From NCBI GenBank assembly GCA_002392625.1, contig DGHJ01000052.1:1454-7460 (forward strand): a stretch of DNA of 6,007 nucleotides, in the 5' to 3' direction. Shown here in pieces: positions 1 through 5,911 of the stretch. A program made the translations under genes and the position numbers. The notes under the pieces were generated by a model. That model made no database searches. It had not been told where the DNA came from and saw nothing but the letters and a program-made list of their open reading frames with translations. Source of the DNA: Oscillospiraceae bacterium UBA3851. Its GTDB lineage: Bacteria > Bacillota > Clostridia > Oscillospirales > Oscillospiraceae. Numbering within the stretch: position 1 is the stretch's first letter; the number at the start of each line of letters is the position of its first letter.

Positions 1-818
1 CCAAGACCATCGACAACGACCTGTTTGGCACGGACCATTGCCCCGGCTTCGGCTCCGCCGCCAAGTATATTGCCACCTCAATGATGGAGGTCTATCAGGA
101 CGCCCGCGTCTACGATACCGGCATGATCGTGGTCATGGAGATTATGGGCCGTCACGCCGGCTGGCTGGCTGCCTCCGCGGCTCTTGCCAGTGAGTACGGC
201 GCCGGTCCCGACCTCATCTATCTGCCGGAGACCAACTTCAGCATGCCCGCATTTATCGCCGATGTGAAGCGCATCTATGCCGAGGAGGGCAACTGCCTGG
301 TGGCCGTGTCCGAGGGCATCCACTATGCCGACGGCGACTTCGTCTCCGAGGCGAAGGTTGCCGCCAACGACGGGTTCGGTCACGCCCAGCTGGGCGGTCT
401 GGCCGCCATCCTGGCCCAGGTGATCAAGGAGGAGACCGGCGCCAAGGTTCGCGGCATCGAGCTGAACCTGCTGCAGCGCTGCGGCGCGCACCTGGCATCC
501 GAGACCGACATTGAGGAGTCCTTCATGGCCGGCAAGGCCGCTGTGGAAAACGCCGTCAACGGCATCAACGGCCGCATGATCGGCTTCGAGCGCGTGATGG
601 TGGATGGCAAATACCGCTGTAAGACGAAGCTGATCCCCCTGATGGAGGTTGCCAACGTGGAGAAAAAGATTCCCCGCGAGTGGATCAACGAGGCCGGCAA
701 CGGCGTGAACCACCAGTTTATCGACTACGCATTGCCCCTGATCCAGGGTGAGCCGGATCTGCCCAAGGTGGATTCCCTCCCCCGCTTCTGCAAGCTGAAG
801 AAGATCCTGGCCAAGTAA
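1..818 (+). CDS. pfp: Phosphofructokinase, probably pyrophosphate-dependent (5' end outside window)
   Basis: Cytoplasmic glycolytic enzyme that phosphorylates fructose 6-phosphate to fructose 1,6-bisphosphate; the pyrophosphate-using form is reversible. The gene enters the window already open: codons run from position 3 to the TAA at 816-818, giving 271 residues. The first visible residues, KTIDNDL, are the catalytic loop; its first Asp (codon 12-14) corresponds to the catalytic base of E. coli PfkA. Downstream come MGRHAGW (substrate-binding loop, about residues 48-54), VSEGIHYADG, and LLQRCGAHLASETD. About 267 residues follow TIDND, against roughly 190 in E. coli PfkA, which fits the longer 400-residue class common in Clostridia. 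Lys directly before TIDND (PKTIDND) is typical of pyrophosphate-dependent enzymes, where ATP enzymes usually have Gly. Some ATP-using members also carry this Lys, and the second diagnostic residue (Asp or Gly in the GGDD/GGDG motif) lies upstream of the window. The family is certain; the phosphoryl donor is inferred. It converges on coaX. Confidence 0.93.
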   Translation, partial: KTIDNDLFGTDHCPGFGSAAKYIATSMMEVYQDARVYDTGMIVVMEIMGRHAGWLAASAALASEYGAGPDLIYLPETNFSMPAFIADVKRIYAEEGNCLVAVSEGIHYADGDFVSEAKVAANDGFGHAQLGGLAAILAQVIKEETGAKVRGIELNLLQRCGAHLASETDIEESFMAGKAAVENAVNGINGRMIGFERVMVDGKYRCKTKLIPLMEVANVEKKIPREWINEAGNGVNHQFIDYALPLIQGEPDLPKVDSLPRFCKLKKILAK

Positions 819-833
819 GGCAGAGGCTAATTG

Positions 834-866
834 AACCGCCGCAGGGAACGTCCCCGCGGCGGTTTT
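834..866. terminator. Rho-independent terminator between convergent pfp and coaX, probably bidirectional
   Basis: A perfect 9-bp stem, AACCGCCGC at 834-842 with GCGGCGGTT at 856-864, is extended inward past one mismatch (843/855) by GGGA (844-847) pairing with TCCC (851-854) around a 3-nt loop. On the plus strand the stem ends in TTTT (863-866) followed by an AT-rich run up to 880, so it is a good terminator for the phosphofructokinase gene, 15 nt past its stop. On the minus strand the same hairpin begins 6 nt past the coaX stop codon but is followed only by CAATTAG, so termination of the coaX transcript there is plausible but weaker. Confidence 0.88.
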
Positions 867-870
867 CATA

Positions 871-1641
871 TTATTTATTTCGCTGGTAAATCTCCCACAA
901 GCCCTCCATCAGAAGGAATTTATCGTAGATGACCTCATTGCGGCAGTGGCGGACGATCACAGGCGCCGGCGTGCCGGTGGCCACCACGGTGGGCGTCTCA
1001 CCGGGCAGCATCTCGCGGATGCGGTCGATGATCCCGTCCAGCATGCCGGCCATGCCGTATACGATGCCGTTTTTCATGCAGTCCTCGGTGTTCTTGCCGA
1101 TCAGGTTCTTGGGATGCTGCAGCGACACGTTGGGGAGCTGCGCGGCGTTGGCAGACAGCGCGTCCAGCGACAGATAGACGCCGGGAAACATCAAGCCGCC
1201 CTCATAGGTCTTCTGAGAGGAGATATAGGAGATGGTGGTGGCGGTGCCCATGTCGATGAGAATAATGGGGGCCGGGTATTTAACCAGGGCGGATACGGCA
1301 TCCGCCACCAGATCGGCGCCAAGACGGTTGTGGGTCTCCATGCGGATGTTGAGGCCGGTGCGGATACCCGGACCCACCTCCATGGGCGTCTTGCCCAGCA
1401 GACGGGTCAGCGCCTTGGACATCATGAAATTCATAGACGGCACCACACTGGAAAAGATGGCGCCGGTGACGTCCGAAAGATCGTAATGATAGAGCGAAAA
1501 GATGTTCATAAGGTCGATGCTGATCTGGTCCGCCGTCTTGCGTCCGTCCGTATCGATGGAGGAAAGAAATTTCAGCTCCCGATTCTCCCCAAACAGACCC
1601 ACAGAGATGTTGGAATTACCTACGTCGATGGCAAGCAGCAT
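871..1641 (-). CDS. coaX: Type III pantothenate kinase
   Basis: Cytoplasmic kinase for the first step of coenzyme A synthesis, ATP + pantothenate to 4'-phosphopantothenate. From the chosen ATG it is 256 residues, normal for the family. Motifs in order: DVGNSN (residues 6-11, phosphate-binding loop of the ASKHA fold), SSVVPS (64-69), LGAD (107-110, with the conserved Asp110), IDMGTATT (129-136, second phosphate loop), GGLMFPGVYLSLDAL (148-162), AAQLP, NGIVYGMAGMLDGIIDRI and a terminal VVATGTPAP block (219-227). Type III enzymes are generally not feedback-inhibited by CoA and need a monovalent cation; this is family knowledge. Two motif changes stand out: Leu111 where GADR is usual, and ATGTPAP where ATGG-LAP is usual. 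An upstream in-frame ATG at 1674 would add 11 residues but has no Shine-Dalgarno site, while 1641 has a strong one. It is the last gene of the minus-strand cluster, 44 nt after ligA, and probably co-transcribed with it. Confidence 0.96.
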   Translation of the reverse strand: MLLAIDVGNSNISVGLFGENRELKFLSSIDTDGRKTADQISIDLMNIFSLYHYDLSDVTGAIFSSVVPSMNFMMSKALTRLLGKTPMEVGPGIRTGLNIRMETHNRLGADLVADAVSALVKYPAPIILIDMGTATTISYISSQKTYEGGLMFPGVYLSLDALSANAAQLPNVSLQHPKNLIGKNTEDCMKNGIVYGMAGMLDGIIDRIREMLPGETPTVVATGTPAPVIVRHCRNEVIYDKFLLMEGLWEIYQRNK

Positions 1642-1650
1642 TTTGTGATT

Positions 1651-1658
1651 CCCTCCCC
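1651..1658 (-). promoter_or_regulatory. Ribosome binding site of coaX
   Basis: The minus strand reads GGGGAGGG here, 9 nt upstream of the ATG at 1641. This purine-rich site supports the 256-residue CoaX start over the ATG at 1674, which lies upstream of this site. It falls in the 44-nt ligA-coaX gap, where no promoter was seen. Confidence 0.85.
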
Positions 1659-1685
1659 TTTTTATCTCTATCATCGGCAGAAGCG

Positions 1686-3659
1686 TTATTGCAGCATCGT
1701 CAGGAACTCATCCTCCGTCAGTACGGGGATGCCCAGCTCCTGGGCCTTGCGCAGCTTGCTGCCCGCGTTCTCTCCGGCCACCACGTAGGTGGTCTTTTTC
1801 GATACAGAGCCGGCGGATTTGCCGCCGCGCTTCTCGATCATCTCCCCCGCCTCCTCGCGGGTGAACCGCTCCAGCGCGCCGGTTAGAACGAAAGTCATTC
1901 CTGCAAAACGGTTGTCAAGTACTTCCTCTTTACACGTCATATTGACGCCGACGGCGCGCAACCGTTCCATCAGATCCCTGGATTGGGGATCGTCCATCCA
2001 GCGGCGGATATAGTCGGCTGTGATAGGCCCCACGTCGTCAATGGCGGTCAGCTCCTCAACGGAGGCCTCCGAGAGCGCATCAAAGGTGCCAAAGTGACTG
2101 GCCAGAACCTTGGCGGCCTTGTCTCCCACCTGGCGGATGCCCAGGGCGTTGATGAGTCGCCAGAGGTCGTTTTCTTTGGACGCGGCAATGGCGGCGACGA
2201 CGTTCTGGGCGGATTTTTCGCCCATGCGGTCCAGTTGGGCGATATCCTGGGATTGCAGCGTGTAGAGATCTGCCGCTGTCTTGACCAAGCCGCATTCAAT
2301 GAGCTGATTCAGCACAGCGGGACCCAGGCCGTCGATATCCATGGCGTTGCGGGAGGCAAAGTGGGTCAAATTTCGCAGCCGCTGGGCGGGACATTCGGCT
2401 CCGGTGCAGCGGATGGCAGCGCCATCCGGGTCGCGGGAGACGGCAGCGCCGCAGACGGGGCATCGATCCGGCAGTCGGAACGGTACTGTGCCGTCGGGCC
2501 GCTTGTCCACCACAACCTCGACAATCTCCGGGATAATCTCCCCGGCCTTCTGCACGATAACGGTGTCGCCGATTCGGATATCCTTTTCGGTGATGAAATC
2601 CTGGTTGTGCAGCGTGGCATACGTGACGGTAGTGCCCGCCAGGCGGACAGGCTCCAGCACTGCTTTCGGCGTGAGAACGCCGGTGCGGCCCACCTGAACG
2701 ACGATATCCTTTAGCAGGGAGGGCTTTTTTTCCGGCGGATACTTGTAGGCAATGGCCCACTTGGGGCACTTGGCCGTGCTGCCAAGCACGGTGCGCTCGT
2801 GAAGATCGTTGACCTTGATGACGGCGCCGTCGATGTCGTAGGGGAATGCCATCCGCTCATCACCCAGCCGCTCAATCTCCCGCTGAATATCGTCCGCTGT
2901 ACAAAGGCGGGCATGGGGAATGACCTTGAAATTCTGGCTTGCCAGATAGTCGATCGTTTCCGTGTGAGAAGAAAACTCTCTGCCCTCCGCCAGTTGGAGA
3001 TTGAACACCGCAATATCCAGACGGCGCTGGGCGGCGATCTTCGGGTCCAGCTGACGCAGAGAGCCGGCAGCGGCATTGCGAGGGTTCGCCATCAGGGGCT
3101 TTCCCTCAATCTCCCGCTGGGCGTTGATCTCCTCAAACACCTTGCGGGACATATAGACCTCGCCGCGGACGATGAGTCGGGGCAGCTTTTCCGGCAGCGC
3201 CATGGGGATGGAGCGGACGGTACGCAGGTTTTCCGTCACGTCCTCCCCTACCCTGCCGTCGCCGCGGGTAGCGCCGCGGACGAATACACCGTCCCGGTAT
3301 TCCAGCGCCACCGAAAGACCGTCTACCTTAGGCTCCACGCTGTATTCTGCGTGGGGCAGCGTATCGTGGAGGCGATCCAGAAACTCGCGCACCTCATCGG
3401 CGTTGAACACGTCCTGCAGGCTCTCCAACGGCACGGGGTGCTCCACCGATTCAAACTGGCTGAGAGCCGGGCCGCCCACCCGTTGGGTAGGCGAATCCGG
3501 CGTGATCTCCTCCGGGTGCTCACGCTCCAGATCCTCCAAACGGCGCAGCATGCGGTCGTATTCAAAGTCAGAGATGGTGGGGGCATCCTGCACGTAATAG
3601 CGATAACCGTGTTCATTCAGCTCGTCTCGCAGGCGCTTCATTTCTTCTTGATAGTTCAT
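1686..3659 (-). CDS. ligA: NAD-dependent DNA ligase LigA
   Basis: Seals nicks in duplex DNA using NAD+, joining Okazaki fragments and completing excision repair. At 657 residues it is full length, with all expected domains in order. Domain Ia (1-60) contains HGYRYYVQDAPTISDFEYD, the NMN-binding part. The adenylation domain carries the nucleotidyl-transfer motif KVDG (catalytic Lys111), then VRGEVYM, NPRNAAAGSLRQ, YDIDGAVIKV (274-283) and the AYKYPPE motif (304-310). An OB fold follows (about 315-395). The zinc finger uses Cys400, Cys403, Cys418 and Cys423. Helix-hairpin-helix repeats follow (about 440-575; for example DIDGLGPAVLNQL, LGIRQVGDKAA and DDVGPITADYI), and a C-terminal BRCT domain (about 583-657) starts at FAGMTFVLTG. 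The ATG at 3659 sits 4 nt after the yunB stop, so the two are probably translationally coupled. No residue of the active site is missing and there is no sign of disruption. Confidence 0.98.
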   Translation of the reverse strand: MNYQEEMKRLRDELNEHGYRYYVQDAPTISDFEYDRMLRRLEDLEREHPEEITPDSPTQRVGGPALSQFESVEHPVPLESLQDVFNADEVREFLDRLHDTLPHAEYSVEPKVDGLSVALEYRDGVFVRGATRGDGRVGEDVTENLRTVRSIPMALPEKLPRLIVRGEVYMSRKVFEEINAQREIEGKPLMANPRNAAAGSLRQLDPKIAAQRRLDIAVFNLQLAEGREFSSHTETIDYLASQNFKVIPHARLCTADDIQREIERLGDERMAFPYDIDGAVIKVNDLHERTVLGSTAKCPKWAIAYKYPPEKKPSLLKDIVVQVGRTGVLTPKAVLEPVRLAGTTVTYATLHNQDFITEKDIRIGDTVIVQKAGEIIPEIVEVVVDKRPDGTVPFRLPDRCPVCGAAVSRDPDGAAIRCTGAECPAQRLRNLTHFASRNAMDIDGLGPAVLNQLIECGLVKTAADLYTLQSQDIAQLDRMGEKSAQNVVAAIAASKENDLWRLINALGIRQVGDKAAKVLASHFGTFDALSEASVEELTAIDDVGPITADYIRRWMDDPQSRDLMERLRAVGVNMTCKEEVLDNRFAGMTFVLTGALERFTREEAGEMIEKRGGKSAGSVSKKTTYVVAGENAGSKLRKAQELGIPVLTEDEFLTMLQ

Positions 3660-3663
3660 GGAA

Positions 3664-3669
3664 TCACCC
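3664..3669 (-). promoter_or_regulatory. ligA ribosome binding site overlapping the yunB stop codon
   Basis: The minus strand reads GGGTGA here, and its last three bases are the yunB TGA stop. It ends only 4 nt before the ligA ATG at 3659. The match to the Shine-Dalgarno consensus is modest and the spacing short, which suggests that ligA relies partly on ribosomes finishing yunB. This is inference from layout. Confidence 0.5.
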
Positions 3670-4359
3670 GATGTTCAAAATGTAATCTTTCGCGTATTGC
3701 TCCAGATCCTCAGGCAGGGTGCTGAAGCTGGTGTATTGATCCGGCACGGCGCCGACGATCACCGTCTCCGCCACGGATATCTCGTTGGAAACCCGCGTAG
3801 ACGCGGTGAATCCGGGCAGCAGGATGCTCATATACACGTCGATATGCAGCAGGATCTGGTGTTTGGTCTGGTTGATGCCCGCCGACGTGAAGTCATTGCG
3901 AAAGCTGGCGGAGGTGGAACCCACCGCCTGCATTCGCACGTGGATGGAGGGCCCGCGTCCGGCCAGAAGCGCCGACCCGGTCAAGGTGCCGACGGGAATG
4001 GACAGCTCCGACGTGGAGACCTCCCCCAGCCGCTGCAGAATATCGTCAGCGATAATGGACTGGAGGCGGTTGACCTCGCTGATGTTGCTGCGCAGAGCCG
4101 TGATTCGGCCTGTGTCATCCTTTTCCAGAGATACTAAGGCGTCGTAGCTGATGACGCCGCTGTTCACCGCGTCATTGACCGCTGCGACAACGATACGGTT
4201 GACAATGTTGTTGACCCGCGCCACGGCCAGATTGGTGAGGATCGGCTTCATGTGGCTCAGGGCAATGACGCAAAACGCGGCGATCAAAAGGACAAACAGG
4301 GCCAGCCAGATCAAAACCCGGCCCCGGAGTGAAAGGCGCACATAGCGCAATCTGTTCAT
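3664..4359 (-). CDS. yunB: Sporulation protein YunB
   Basis: A membrane-anchored sporulation protein. In Bacillus subtilis yunB is transcribed by mother-cell sigma-E and is needed for proper spore formation, but its biochemical role is unknown. From the chosen start it is 231 residues. A short basic N-terminus (Arg4, Arg5, Arg8, Arg12, Arg14) precedes one hydrophobic segment at about 15-34, so the remainder is predicted to lie outside the membrane. Family-typical blocks are IPVGTLTG (121-128), GRGPSIHVRM (134-143), FTSAGINQTKHQI (157-169) and AETVIVGAVPDQY (197-209). An ATG at 4380 would add 7 residues but lacks a ribosome site, while the ATG at 4359 has GGGGTG 6 nt upstream. It lies between murD (38-nt gap) and ligA (4-nt gap), an unusual setting for a sporulation gene unless it also has its own promoter. 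The gene implies that the organism is, or descends from, a spore former. Identification rests on recalled family motifs. Confidence 0.9.
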   Translation of the reverse strand: MNRLRYVRLSLRGRVLIWLALFVLLIAAFCVIALSHMKPILTNLAVARVNNIVNRIVVAAVNDAVNSGVISYDALVSLEKDDTGRITALRSNISEVNRLQSIIADDILQRLGEVSTSELSIPVGTLTGSALLAGRGPSIHVRMQAVGSTSASFRNDFTSAGINQTKHQILLHIDVYMSILLPGFTASTRVSNEISVAETVIVGAVPDQYTSFSTLPEDLEQYAKDYILNIG

Positions 4360-4365
4360 GGCATA

Positions 4366-4371
4366 CACCCC
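4366..4371 (-). promoter_or_regulatory. Ribosome binding site of yunB
   Basis: The minus strand reads GGGGTG, 6 nt before the ATG at 4359. The alternative ATG at 4380 is preceded by CCAACGGCAT, which is not a ribosome site, so this motif decides the 231-residue start. Confidence 0.6.
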
Positions 4372-4375
4372 ATGG

Positions 4376-4403
4376 AGCATATGCCGTTGGCACCAAATTA
4401 TTC
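4376..4403 (-). promoter_or_regulatory. Candidate sigma-E-type promoter for yunB (weak)
   Basis: On the minus strand GAATAAT (4397-4403) and CATATGCT (4376-4383) are separated by 13 nt. The B. subtilis sigma-E consensus is roughly KMATATT, 13-16 nt, then CATACANT; the first box matches well and the second keeps CATA and the final T. It overlaps the murD stop codon. A point against it is that a start site about 7 nt downstream would leave a leader of only about 10 nt and cut into the GGGGTG ribosome site. Treat as a hypothesis, supported mainly by the known sigma-E control of yunB in Bacillus. Confidence 0.27.
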
Positions 4404-5783
4404 CGCCCAGCCGTTGACAATGGCCTTGAAGGTCTTTCCGCGTTCCATAAAGTTCTTGAACTGGTCGAATGCGGCACAGGCGGGAGACAGCGTCACAATG
4501 TCGCCGGGCACCGCCCTGTCCCGCGCGGCGAGAACCGCAGCCTCAAAGGGGGACGCATGGAGGATCTCCGGGTGACCTTCGGAATAGCCGGGGGCAGCCT
4601 TGACCGCCGCTTCGATCTTCTCCGCCGTGGCGCCGCACAGCACCAGCAGCCTCACGTGCTCCACGATCTCCGGGCCGAGGACGTCGAAGGGAATATGCTT
4701 ATCGTACCCGCCGGCAATCAGAATCACCTTTTCCTGGAACGAGCGAAGCCCCGCGATGGTACGGCTGGGGCTGGAGGCAATGGAGTCGTTGTAGAAACGG
4801 ACGCCGCGCCAGGTGCGAACCAGCTCAATGCGGTGCTCCACACCGCCGAAGCTCCGGGCAAAGTCAGCGATCACCTCATCGCTCACCAGGCCGTCCACCG
4901 CAGCGATGGCGGCCATATAGTTCTCCACGTTGTGGACGCCGGGGAGCTTGATATCGCCGGTGGTCATGATCTGCCGCTCACGACCCTGCTGGCGGCTGAT
5001 GATGGCGCTGCCGCGCAGGAATACGCCGTCCGACAGCTCCTGCATTCGGCTGAAATACCGGGCGCGTCCGCTTACTCGGCTGCCCTGCTCGCAGGTGATG
5101 GCGTTGTCATGATTGAATACAGCGATATCGTCCGGCCCCTGATGGCGGAAAATGTTCTCCTTGGCGGCGACGTATTCCGCCATATCGCGGTGAACGTCCA
5201 GGTGGTTGGGCGCCAGATTGGTGAGCACGGCGATGTGGGGGCTGCACGTCATGGTCATCAGCTGGAAAGAGCTGAGCTCCAGCACGGCGTAGTCCGTGGG
5301 ACGCATTTCCCCCGCCTCACATAACAGCGGGTGGCCGATGTTGCCGCCTACGTGGACAGTATATCCGGCGGCCTTCAGCAGCTCCGCGATAATGGTTGTG
5401 GTGGTTGTTTTGCCGTCCGAGCCGGTCACAGCGATGATGGGACAGGGGCAGACGCGGAAAAAGATTTCCATTTCTGAGGTCAGCTCGCTCCCCTGCTCCA
5501 CAGCGCGCAGCAGCTGGGGCACGTCGGGCCGCAGGCCGGGCGTACGGAAAATGACGTCGTGATGCAGATGATCGAGATAGTCGTCCCCCAACTGCAGCTT
5601 GACGCCCAGGGCCTCCAGCTTGTTGGCTGTGTCACCTAAAGCGGCGCGGTCACGGCGATCACAGGCGGTGACGTCAATGCCGGTCCGTGCCAGCAGTTCA
5701 ATGAGCGGCGTGTTGCTGACGCCGATGCCGATGACGGCCACTGTGCGGTTTTTAATCGAGTCCAAATAGTCACGCAATGTCAC
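4398..5783 (-). CDS. murD: UDP-N-acetylmuramoyl-L-alanine--D-glutamate ligase
   Basis: Cytoplasmic peptidoglycan precursor ligase that adds D-glutamate to UDP-MurNAc-L-Ala with ATP. From the chosen start it is 461 residues, normal for MurD, with three domains. The N-terminal UDP-binding Rossmann-like domain has VIGIGVSNTPLIELLARTG (18-35). The central ATPase has the P-loop GSDGKTTT (121-128, Lys125), VGGNIGHPLL, ELSSFQL (169-175), TNLAPNHLDVH (188-198) and YVAAKENIF, where Lys208 should be the carbamylated lysine. The C-terminal domain has GVHNVENYMAA, VEHRIE (315-320), YNDSIASSP (331-339), GGYDK (358-362) and LSPACAAFDQF (432-442). Departures from the E. coli pattern are GSDG for GTNG, NHLDVH for DHLDRH and NDSIAS for NDSKAT; I believe these are lineage variants. 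The start is GTG at 5783 because GGAGGG lies 7 nt upstream. A longer frame back to a TTG at 5846 is rejected since that TTG is the -35 box. It is the first gene of the cluster and stands apart from any mraY/murG/ftsW dcw cluster in this window. Confidence 0.96.
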   Translation of the reverse strand: MTLRDYLDSIKNRTVAVIGIGVSNTPLIELLARTGIDVTACDRRDRAALGDTANKLEALGVKLQLGDDYLDHLHHDVIFRTPGLRPDVPQLLRAVEQGSELTSEMEIFFRVCPCPIIAVTGSDGKTTTTTIIAELLKAAGYTVHVGGNIGHPLLCEAGEMRPTDYAVLELSSFQLMTMTCSPHIAVLTNLAPNHLDVHRDMAEYVAAKENIFRHQGPDDIAVFNHDNAITCEQGSRVSGRARYFSRMQELSDGVFLRGSAIISRQQGRERQIMTTGDIKLPGVHNVENYMAAIAAVDGLVSDEVIADFARSFGGVEHRIELVRTWRGVRFYNDSIASSPSRTIAGLRSFQEKVILIAGGYDKHIPFDVLGPEIVEHVRLLVLCGATAEKIEAAVKAAPGYSEGHPEILHASPFEAAVLAARDRAVPGDIVTLSPACAAFDQFKNFMERGKTFKAIVNGWAE

Positions 5784-5790
5784 GTTTGGT

Positions 5791-5796
5791 CCCTCC
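5791..5796 (-). promoter_or_regulatory. Ribosome binding site of murD (supports the GTG start)
   Basis: The minus strand reads GGAGGG, followed by a 7-nt spacer ACCAAAC and the GTG start at 5783. Consensus sequence and spacing make this the deciding evidence for the GTG start. Confidence 0.9.
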
Positions 5797-5797
5797 G

Positions 5798-5809
5798 AAT
5801 CATATGATT
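5798..5809. repeat. Perfect 12-bp palindrome AATCATATGATT in the murD leader
   Basis: AATCATATGATT equals its own reverse complement. It lies just after the predicted murD transcription start (about 5811) and 1 nt before the ribosome site, so a bound protein there could block transcription or translation. It is AT-rich and short, and no second copy was noticed in the window. It could be a repressor operator or chance. Confidence 0.4.
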
Positions 5810-5817
5810 GCTTTTTT

Positions 5818-5846
5818 ATTATACCGCATTTGGCGGCGCGGTGCAA
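5818..5846 (-). promoter_or_regulatory. Sigma-A promoter for murD and the downstream cluster
   Basis: The minus strand has a perfect -10 box TATAAT (5818-5823) and a partial -35 box TTGCAC (5841-5846) separated by exactly 17 nt. Transcription should start near 5811-5812, giving a leader of about 28 nt before the murD GTG. The -10 is followed by six A residues. This is the only clear housekeeping promoter seen for the minus-strand genes. Confidence 0.78.
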
Positions 5847-5877
5847 TGATTTCCGGCGAAATCTCCCGCCATTCCCA

Positions 5878-5906
5878 TTGACTTTCCCGCTTGAGTTGGT
5901 TAAAAT
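5878..5906 (+). promoter_or_regulatory. Sigma-A promoter for rnpB
   Basis: TTGACT (5878-5883) and TAAAAT (5901-5906), each one base from consensus, are separated by exactly 17 nt. A start about 6-7 nt downstream, at 5912-5913, coincides with the expected 5' end of RNase P RNA. It is divergent from the murD promoter, with 31 bp between the two -35 boxes. Confidence 0.82.
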
Positions 5907-5911
5907 ACATG

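Larger units (their letters stand above)
871..5812 (-). other. Probable operon murD-yunB-ligA-coaX
   Basis: Four genes share the minus strand with gaps of 38, 4 and 44 nt, no hairpin terminator between them, one strong promoter at the upstream end (5818-5846) and a hairpin terminator just past the last stop. Co-transcription is inferred from this layout. If correct, a sporulation gene is carried on a growth-phase transcript, or has extra control from the weak candidate promoter at 4376-4403. Confidence 0.65.

Noticed and set aside
78..869. Long open frame (263 codons) on the minus strand opposite the phosphofructokinase gene
   Set aside because: It is the antisense shadow of a clearly coding GC-rich gene. 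Its translation is low-complexity (rich in His, Leu, Gly, Ala) with no recognisable domain, and it would run through the terminator hairpin.
946..1788. 280-codon plus-strand frame across coaX and the ligA 3' end
   Set aside because: It spans two real minus-strand genes and the gap between them, and its product is His/Gly/Asp-rich low-complexity sequence with no domain.
2799..3725. 308-codon open frame on the plus strand opposite ligA
   Set aside because: It is a shadow of the LigA adenylation domain with no recognisable motif. The other frames within 1983-2769 fail for the same reason.
4360..4380. YunB start at the ATG at 4380
   Set aside because: There is no ribosome site before it, and the ATG at 4359 has GGGGTG at 6 nt.
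4382..4392. Small inverted repeat TGCC-AAC-GGCA (minus strand) between murD and yunB, considered as a terminator or attenuator
   Set aside because: It has only a 4-bp stem and no T-run follows, so it is too weak to terminate transcription.
4329..5324. 331-codon open frame on the plus strand opposite murD and yunB
   Set aside because: The opposite strand encodes MurD with every family motif. The plus-strand translation has no recognisable domain and its composition is typical of GC-rich antisense frames.
5784..5846. N-terminal extension of MurD by 21 residues from a TTG at 5846
   Set aside because: The TTG is part of the -35 box and the frame runs through the TATAAT box, so it would not be transcribed from this promoter. 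The GTG at 5783 has an ideal ribosome site.
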